Of a stretch of DNA of 64,000 bases, positions 56,233-64,000 are shown piece after piece. Numbering within the stretch: the stretch's first letter is position 1; each line of letters opens with the position of its first letter. This stretch comes from Hepsetus odoe (Eukaryota > Chordata > Actinopteri > Characiformes > Hepsetidae), in NCBI GenBank assembly GCA_017165825.1, contig CM029367.1:5660223-5724222 (forward strand), given 5' to 3'. Under the pieces are notes generated by a model. It was not told the DNA's origin and did no database searches. It worked only from the letters and a program-made list of their open reading frames with translations. The position numbers and the translations under genes are program-made.

Positions 56233-59200
56233 CTGGCCAAAGAGCTGAAAGCATCATGTGGCGAGGGAACCTTTAAGATCCTTCAGCTCTTTCCTCCAAG
56301 TAAGAAAATACTGGTCAGGTTTCAAACTGTGCAAATGCATGAGTTTATGCTGCTGGCTGCAGTACAGTGCCATGCATGCCTGGCCCCCTACGCATCACTG
56401 CTGTTTTCGAAGTTTCTCACTTTCCAACCACAGATCCCTCTCTCCCTCTCTTAACATGGCCCCTCTGTGCTCTTTGGCTCCTGAGTACACACTTAACAGA
56501 CTGACCTTAAGCCCCACATCTTGATCTGCTTGTGTACCCAGCTACCTCTTAATCCCTCAAATGCCAAATCATACACAAATCTTACGACAGCCATCCACAG
56601 CAGGATTTCGGGATGACTCCTCCTCTCTGCTAGCAGCAGTCCCCTCACTTTTCTCTCTCTCCTTTTTTGCTTCCAGTCACTGGATTGTCTTGGGTTACAT
56701 CATAAAGCATCTTCCTCAGCTCACAGTCTGGCTCAACTCTATCTGATGTTTGGTACCCATCAATTCAGAAAAACATCTGATCTATCTGAGATGACTTGCA
56801 TCGCCTTCCACAAACACTGCGACAAAAGAATCAAAGGACTTCTGGAGATTTTCTAAACATTTTGACGCACTTGTGAAGTCGACCTTGCTTCTTTTCCCCT
56901 TACAAATAGACTCACTTATAGGGTTTCTCGCACTTCATAGCATTCATAATGCATTGCACAGCTCAAAGTGGTATTAAAAGCAATCCACATCATTAACGAT
57001 TTGCATAGATACCAAAAAAAAAACAGGTTGGACTGCTCGTTAATATTTGCAGTAGCAATAAGGTCCATCCGATGAGTAGTGTTGTGCATCCAAGTAACTC
57101 ACTTTTTCTCAGTCTCCAGGCATGATTTATGCCTCATGACTTGCCAGGAGGCTCTGGAAGCCTCATGATGTCAATGAGTCATAGGCTTGATGCAGTAATT
57201 GCATGCAACTGATCGAGTAATTTGGTGCAATGGATCCTTTCTTGCCTTTTGCAAGTTTCTTCTTCATAATTAACCTTGCCTGAAGATATAGCAATTAGGA
57301 AGTGCCTGTCCCAATACATATGAAAGGCCCTGAATCCTATCAATCAAGTCTAAGCCCAAAGCATAGCGCTGATGCACCAATGGACACTGACTGGAGCGGG
57401 ACAAATATTCTCAAATAATACAGACCTGAGACACTTGAGGGTAAACAGGCTAATCCTGGAGAAGAAGTGTCAGGGTAGGTCTCCCTGGAGAAAGTGATAA
57501 TAATGTTTCTCTGTCATTAGCAGCATAGCTAAAAGCCTTTCTGCTCTGACCCCACTTAGAGATCAAGCCCCTTAGGGAGCAGGAAATACAATGCAATACG
57601 TCATTCAATGCTTGATCCTAGCTGAGCCCAAGCTCATTTAGAAATCAATGCATATATAAAACACACAAATTGAAAATGAGGTTAAAAAATAGGAAATTCT
57701 ATGCTGCTCATTTTCAGCTGATCAAAAAAAAGGAAACATGTCCAGGTTTAAACTGCACTAGAAACACATCTATGCAAGAAAAATGCCAAAGCACATAGAT
57801 CTTGGCACTGCAGCGATGTGTACAATTTTGTGCCAGGTCTGCACATTTATTCACAGCTATCCTGCCACACATAAGGTGTCAGAATACTACAGCCTAGATG
57901 TAAACTACCTCCACAGTGTTAATGTATACAGTGACATGTAAGCAGAAAACTGACTCAAACAACCAAATAACAGTCCCAACTGAATAAATCTTATGGGGTC
58001 ACGAAAGGTGCAGTGTTTTTGTCAAACTTGAAACACTTTGGTTCATTCTTAAATACTGACAGTTTTTCCTCTTTATTGCTTGGGTAATATAATATGCACT
58101 CAACCACCCACACTCTTCCAGGAGTTCATTGCTGTCTGATAGAGGTGGAGAACTGTGATTATATAGAGTTGAGCGAATGGATGTTTTGTAGGGTTCAGAT
58201 GTAACCTTGCTGTGCCTTTTCTCGCCCAATGGGCAATAATTTGCATGAAGTGAGGAGCTTTTTAATAGATCATTCTGTAACTTGACCATTAAGCTCATAC
58301 TGCTTGCAATTTTCTAAAAATATGCAAGAAAATATTGGCTGGATACTAACCATGCTTGCCAGATTTTGTCTAGAATTTGGCAAGATTAGGCTCTCATTAG
58401 ATAAAGCCACTTCTTTTGGGTAAGCAATTATTTTTGAACACTTTTACTGACAGAAAATCGTGGTCAGTGAGCTGATAAACAAGACTGAAATCCCCATTGC
58501 TTTTCTGAAGAAGACGTGGACATTATTAGAGAGTAATATAGCAAATATTTTAGTGACAGTGGTTCATTGGTTTCTTCTGCCAAAATCAAAGTGGCTTAGA
58601 AGCTAGAACGATTTGCCTACAGATGTCTAACATATTAACAGAGCAGAGAAATTGACAAGGGTTAGGATTGTAGAAAATGAAAATTTTACATATATTTAGT
58701 AGGAAGCATTTGGACAAGTCAGATCTTCCATTAAAGGTTGTATGGAGAACTTTTAGGTAAAATCGCTCTAATGCAGCTCTTTTGTGCATGGATTAATGAG
58801 AATGAAGCTAGGAGGCCTGATACATTTGGATTTAAAGAGATTATTACACAAACTCAATGTTGGCTTAAGTTACTCTGATTAGATATATGAATTACATTTA
58901 ATTAAGGCCATTGTGTTGTACGAAATGGGAATATTTCTTAATCGTGGTTTTAGTTTGGGGTTTTCAAGGAACGTTTTAGTTGATTCATGGGGTTTGTGCC
59001 ACCCTGTTGTTTCTGTCTGCTGAGATATATTTGTGCTGGATATTGAAGTGGGATGTTGGAGATTGGAGGGGTACTCCCTAAAGATACCAACACTATTGGC
59101 TACATAACATTAATCCCTTCTCTGGCTTTCTTTCTTGTAGACAAATGAAGAAGGTGCCATGCTAACTGCCTGCTAGTGCTCTCTGGCGTCCAAATCTAAT

Positions 59201-60284
59201 TATCTCTGGTCCATCTTATTGGAGTTGGTAATTGTTTCAGTGGTTTACCTAGCAAAGAGGCTGAAATTGCAGAATTTGCAAGAAATACTTAGAGAACATC
59301 CTGGTGAAAGTCTGCATTCACCTCACGCTCATTTGCCCTAAGCAGACTTTGGAAGCTGAATATTCTGGTGATGATTGGAATTGACATCTAAACTGACAGC
59401 TGCACATTCTCTTACATTTTCACATTCTCTTAGAGAATCTCTTTATCGACGTTTTCTCATCTTTCTCTCAGATTTCTTTGAAATTGCGTGTTGCCTGTCA
59501 AACAGAGGAATGGAAAACACATACAGATCTTAATGCTGAAGGTTATATACAGTGCCATGCCTAAATATGGTTTGTGTGGGTTCTTAAGCATAGCAAACTT
59601 CAATGTGGCTAGTTTACAAAAACCACAAAATGCTTGGATCATTGCTCTTCTAAGAATAATCCACTGCCATAATTGCCCTATGTTGGTCCATATTTAATGA
59701 TGAAAAGAGTAAGTAAGGTCTCCAAAGATGCAGACTTTTAGCGTGTTGTTCTCCAGACTTCCTAAAGGACAATATTTGTGCCTCTCATTTTCAGTACAGT
59801 TCCTGTAGCAGGGCTTTTTGTTGGTTAAACCACCCAGTGATCTACGTATGAACCTTCAAGCAGAACAAAGCATCTAACTTACGCCATGAAGCAGTAAAGA
59901 AACAGGTGCATATACGTTTGCACTTTACTGCATATGGTAGTTGGAACTGTTATAACAGCCATTGAGTGCAAGTACAAGGGAATTCCCTTTCCTGAGCAAC
60001 ACTTCAAAAGAAGCATATCTTAATGTGATCCGTGACCCAAACCGAGATGTTAAAATAGAAGAACCTGTTTAGATTTTCCCTCTTTTGTACCTAGCAGAGC
60101 ACCCAGTATCGAAGGTCAGTGGCCAAAAGTCATCTATAATAGGCAGCCCAGCTCAATCAATGGAGACTGAGCTGGGGAACAACGAGGTATTATGCTCTAG
60201 CGTCTGCTACTGTGGTTCATGTGCAGCAAAAGGATGAAGGTTTAACCCAAGCTTTTGTGCTTGTGTTCTGAACCCTACCTGATT
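56230..60284. other. Long intronic stretch without recognised elements
   Basis: About 4 kb with no transposon that I can identify, unlike the rest of the window. 57090-57330 (tccaggcatgatttatgcct, catgatgtcaatgagtcata) is the most enhancer-like part. Confidence 0.35.
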
Positions 60285-60303
60285 AAAGAAAGAAAGAAAG
60301 AAA
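60285..60303 (+). repeat. AAAG microsatellite and purine tract
   Basis: About four aaag units; the following 130 nt is a purine-rich stretch (60310-60435, gaga/agaa). Confidence 0.85.
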
Positions 60304-60435
60304 AATGGGATCCGGAAAGAAAAGAGTACCTTGGCTTTTGAAGTGAAGCCGAGAGAGAAAACGAGAGAAAGGGAGGAGAAGGTGAAACACAGAGATGGAG
60401 AGAAATAGAAAGATAGAAGGATAAAACGAGAAGGA

Positions 60436-61324
60436 AAATAGCCAGGGCTGTTGCTCCGCTACAAAAGGAGCCTCAATTCCAGGCGAGAATGGCAGCCATT
60501 TGAGCGCTTGAATTGAATCCAGAGGAGGAAAGATCAACGCCTGGCTAACTGTGGTGCTGCTAAAGGCCAGGGCTTGGCTAACACTCAGACATTTACAAAA
60601 TGAAACAGAGGCGAAACTGGCTGAAAATGTGTCTGTGTGTGTGCATGAGGGTTGGACAAACTTGCAGTGGCAGTGCTACCAAGAAAGAACCATGATAAAA
60701 ATCAGTTTTTGTTGGTCAGCAATCCTATCGAGGCATCTATGCGTTGACAAGAGTGGTGACTAGTTTTTACACTGCAAAGAAGAAGACCTACGCACTTCAA
60801 AAGGCTATTAGATGCCCCCTGGATCCCTTCAAAAGTTTCCTGTTTCACAAAGCTGGTTCTGCTATTACACATGGTAGCTATTGGAACAGGTCAATTGCAG
60901 CCAAACACACTTACAGCCATTTAAATATTTCTGATGTGATTTGTATTCCTCTTTATGACCTATAAGTTCCAACTTATGTGCTCGGCATTGCTAGTAGATA
61001 TGCATTAAGCAAAAAAGAAATATCTAAATACTCTGGCATAGCAACCATCATTCACATGCTTACTCTGCTGAAAAGCATTTTCAGGATTTTATATGGCTAC
61101 ACCTTTAATGCTGACCCATCTTTGACACAGTGGGGTGTCCAGTCTGAAATGCATGGAAGAAAACGGCACAATGCTTTGGCACAAAGTAAAAGCAGAGAAG
61201 TTTATGGGTGATCCATCCTCTGATGCTTTGTTTCTGTCTGTACTTTGGTCTTTTACTTTGATCCTTGAGGTTGTACCCTCAAGGATCCACCTTGGTATCT
61301 TTGGAAAAAGAATATGACTACACT
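60436..61324. other. Intronic sequence, no assigned feature
   Basis: The frames at 60551-61317 are short and in different phases; none resembles a known family to me. Confidence 0.35.
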
Positions 61325-61592
61325 GGGGCAGCTGTGGCCTAGTGGTTAGGGAGTTGGTTCCATGATTGGAAGATCATGGGGTTTGAATTCTAGACCAGTA
61401 GGTTGCCCTGAGGTACCCTTGAGCAAGGTACAGTTCCCATCACTGCTCCCTAGGCACTTTAGGCACCTGGGCCCCACGTGTATGGAATAAATGCAGAGGA
61501 AGTGGTGTGTATGGTTAAAAAGCAGAGGTTGCGTCTCACACTCGTGTGCTGTGCCATGGTTCATAATGACAATTAGTCACTTTCACGTTCAC
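61325..61592 (+). mobile_element. tRNA-derived SINE (family A), copy 15
   Basis: ggggcagctgtggcctagtg (box A), box B-like ggtttgaattc, ccttgagcaaggtacagttcc and tail agtcactttcacgttcac. A small internal duplication around gcagagg (tgcagaggaagt and agcagaggttg) lengthens it. Confidence 0.82.
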
Positions 61593-61739
61593 CAATTTCC
61601 ACTACAGATATATCATGAAGGCTGAATGACTCCATACTGTCTATCGTCTCTTAATTTATTTTACTGACTAACCACAGACTTTATCAACCATCAGTGCTTA
61701 AATCTGTTTACTCTATTTAACTATTTAAAGTAATAGCAC

Positions 61740-61930
61740 TCTTTTTCCTTCTTGATAATCTGGTGTCAACCAGAGGAAGATGGGTTCCACTTCTTCTTTG
61801 TCTAGGTTCCTCCCAAGGTTTCTTCCTCCAGTTTAAGGGAAATTTTCGCCTCTGTTGTCCTCAGCTTGCTCACTCAGGGCTCAGACTCAGATTCTTTAAA
61901 GCTGTTCTGTCACATAAAATGCTCCATAAA
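61740..61930 (+). repeat. Probable dispersed fish repeat
   Basis: The sequence gatgggttccacttcttctt, taggttcctcccaaggtttc ttcctcc, then ttgctcactcagggctcag is a block I recognise as recurring in fish genomes, but I cannot assign its class. No coding potential. Confidence 0.35.
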
Positions 61931-62982
61931 TAAAACAAACCTAACTTGACTTTGTAAAAACTGTAAAAAGGCACAAAAAGCCTCTGGTAAAGTGACTGTA
62001 TTGAACCTGAAAACTCATTTACTGTACACATTGGGACCTTAAGGACCATGTTGTTGCCTTGAAGGAACATTTCTTGTTCATCTTGTATTTGTAAAGCCTA
62101 TTCCCAACAATATATACCAAAAAGTAATGTTGAGCTTAATGCATACAAGAACCACAACAACAACAACAGAATGTTTTTTGCATGTATTCTGCCTAAATTG
62201 TGTCAGGATTTTAAGAAAGCAACTATGGTGTCATCCTCATTGCATGGGGATTGCTAATCAGCTAGTGTAAAGTGGTAAACCCAGCTTATTGTGAAATGAC
62301 GATTAGCTCTTTCTTTGTGGTTATTGTGTGGGTGTAAGATGGATTTAGGTCCGGATTTAGGACCTGGAGCTGGGAATTAGCTTAGCCAAAAGCAGTTGTT
62401 ATGGAATGCGTTGTACCTGCCCACCATCCAAGCAAGCTCATGTATATAGAGCTGAAATGGAATAGATTATGTTTGATTTTTTTTTTTTTTTTTTTTGTTT
62501 TGTTTTGTTTCAATGCAGCAACACCATAATGGAGATTCGGCTAACAGTCTTGTAATCTTTTTTGTGTAGAAGTCAATAAAATTGGTAAAGCTCTTAGAAA
62601 GGCTGGTTATTTAGTTCGGAATGTGCGTTTGTTGAATGAGGACATTTTCTGATGGAGAATGCATGAAATGCTTTCAATGGCGGCAATGAAGAACTTACAG
62701 AGTAAATTACTTTCCAAATTGGCACACTCGGTCTCGTCAGGGGCTGGACAATGTAGCATGAACGTCTTGATTAGCTTTCAGTCAAGCTGTGTTTGATGCA
62801 AAGTATAATTCTGTCCTAAAAGAGAGAGTCTTGCTGCCCAATAACCAAAAGGCACGACCAACAGCTCTTGCGAAGACCAGAGAAGGAAATGTTGATTCTT
62901 TTATTGTTGTTAAAGGCCAATTGAGGAGTGGGAAGAGATATTGTGATGCACAAAAGCGGGAGATAGAATGGGTATTGCTTAC
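61931..62982. other. Intronic sequence just downstream of exon 1
   Basis: Apart from the T tract nothing is recognised. Confidence 0.4.
62478..62511 (+). repeat. T homopolymer and TTTTG repeat
   Basis: About 18 T followed by gttttgttttgttt. Confidence 0.9.
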
Positions 62983-63024
62983 CATCCTCCTGTTGGAGCT
63001 CACTCTCCTCACATTCTTCAATAT
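62983..63024 (-). CDS. Candidate internal exon 1 of acidic-protein gene (42 nt)
   Basis: Read on the minus strand, a pyrimidine-rich tract ending tttgtgacag is followed by 42 nt and a consensus donor (GATG then gtaagc). With one base carried from the previous exon the frame is open and reads (D)IEECEESELQQED, with 8 of 14 residues acidic. The exon is a multiple of three with a phase-1 intron on each side, like the other six exons in this window. The pyrimidine tract is extended by the GA microsatellite at 63037-63069, which is CT in the transcript. Reading frame and splice signals are seen; membership of one gene with the others is inferred from strand, phase and composition. Function and gene name are unknown. 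Confidence 0.6.
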
Positions 63025-63033
63025 CTGTCACAA

Positions 63034-63036
<3 letters not shown>

Positions 63037-63069
<33 letters not shown>
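63037..63069 (+). repeat. GA microsatellite at an exon acceptor
   Basis: About 16 GA units. In the minus-strand transcript it is a CT tract that ends about 12 nt before the acceptor of candidate exon 1. Confidence 0.95.
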
Positions 63070-63071
<2 letters not shown>

Positions 63072-64000
63072 TGTAGTTATAAATTGATATAAAGTTTTTT
63101 AGCAGCTTTTAAAAATGCAGGTTTGGTGGCCTTTAGAAACTCAGCTAGATTTTTTCCACCAATAGGGAACTAGGTTTTGTACTGGTCCCATTCAGGATTC
63201 TTTATACCATCTAGCAAAACAGCCCACATTTTCACCAGTTTGGAAAGGAACTGCTGTGATCAGTGATGTGTCATCAACAAAGCAAGATGACCAAATGGAA
63301 GTTAAGAAGAAGAAGAAGGACACACCCACCAATGCCGTCATTGTTCTCACTGGAAAACCAACCAATTTTTTAATTCATTCATTTTTGGAATAATTGCTCA
63401 TAACGGGTCAAAGTAGGTGCCTGAACCAAGAGCACGAGGTGGAAGCACTGACGTGAAAGTAAAATAAAAAGAAAACCTTGCCAAGAACATGAGGGTGAAA
63501 CATTCCGGAAAAATGAAACTCTTCAAGAGCATCAGCAAGAAACACTGAGAGGAACCAAGACACTAAAGTGCTCCTTTCAGCAGCACTGGACTCTGCATTT
63601 ATAATAAAGCAGGAATGGATGAATGGATGACATACTGAGTCATCACTGTTTCACTATTCCTCTTAATTCTTTCTTTCTTTCCTCTCTCATTCCCCACTTG
63701 CTCTCTCCTCTAACACATACCAGCCTGACTTGGTCCAGGCACCTGCAGCCAAGGTCATTCTCTGGCTATCTGCACCTAATTAGCCAACCCTGGCCTCTGC
63801 AAGCTAAGCACATGGAGTATTAAATTTTCACATCTTCTATAAAAAAAAAAAGAAAAAGAAATGACAGATTAAATTAATCACTGCGGGATTGAAATCCAAG
63901 CTGTAGGCTCGTTTTTCATCTAGAAACGAAGGCATTCCTCTCGCACACTTTAAATGGGTTTTGGTTTGGATAGAATATTTATGGAAAAGCTTTTAATTAG
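63070..64000. other. Right edge of window, no feature
   Basis: Upstream (transcript direction) of candidate exon 1. A pyrimidine-rich stretch at 63650-63715 and an A run at 63841. No further exon seen. Confidence 0.4.
63305..63320 (+). repeat. AAG triplet run
   Basis: Five aag units. Confidence 0.85.

Noticed and set aside
56057..56454. 131-codon frame with valine/cysteine repeats, and its antisense
   Set aside because: Translation of the GT microsatellite; no protein-like flanks.
59248..59290. Possible 12-nt microexon (aatttcag ... gtaaac) on the minus strand
   Set aside because: Too short to tell from chance and would encode ASLL, unlike the acidic exons.
62983..63024. Assignment of the gene to aspartate beta-hydroxylase from the string LQQEDG
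   Set aside because: A six-residue acidic match only; the other exons show no resemblance that I can defend.
1..64000. CRISPR arrays, operons, tRNA or rRNA genes
   Set aside because: Only tRNA-derived SINEs with decayed boxes were found; nothing folds as a genuine tRNA and the sequence is clearly vertebrate.

Overview
This window is non-coding-rich vertebrate DNA, most likely from a ray-finned fish. The evidence is the mixture of repeats: RTE-clade LINEs with the fish-type 3' end, a Rex3-like LINE ending in 'gagcagccaaaagaa', many decayed Tc1-like transposons, tRNA-derived SINEs, a Tigger relative and abundant CA, TA, GA and GATA microsatellites. The lineage inside the fishes cannot be fixed from this sequence. 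There are no bacterial operons, CRISPR arrays or viral genes.

The host gene is easy to miss. Seven very short exons (42-90 nt) lie on the minus strand between 63024 and 17416. Each has a plausible acceptor and donor, is a multiple of three, and keeps the same open frame with phase-1 introns on both sides. Together they encode about 140 residues of acidic, Lys/Glu-rich, probably disordered protein spread over about 45 kb, the pattern of a modular, alternatively spliced region of a larger gene. I cannot name the gene. The rest of that interval is intron, with several stretches that look like conserved non-coding DNA (by appearance only).

The most striking mobile element is at 3687-7047: an RTE-type LINE with one uninterrupted 1056-codon ORF (endonuclease plus reverse transcriptase), an intact 5' end and a 10-bp target-site duplication. 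A second near-full-length copy on the minus strand (30993-34220) sits between two TA microsatellites and is full of one- and two-base indels, which may be uncorrected assembly error rather than age. Next to it is a deleted Tigger-type transposon (30058-30911). A doubly deleted Rex3-like LINE (24785-26910) carries a nested SINE, and two further Rex3-like 3' fragments lie at 22801 and 49377.

One tRNA-derived SINE family, ending in 'cactttcactt', is present in 15 copies across the window in both orientations, twice nested inside other elements. Two other SINE types and several SINE/LINE tails are also present. Tc1-like remnants occur at 2 kb, 14.5 kb, 16.3 kb, 20 kb, 28 kb and 40 kb, with a Tc1-type MITE at 41.4 kb. 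Everything else is anonymous AT-rich intronic or intergenic DNA.
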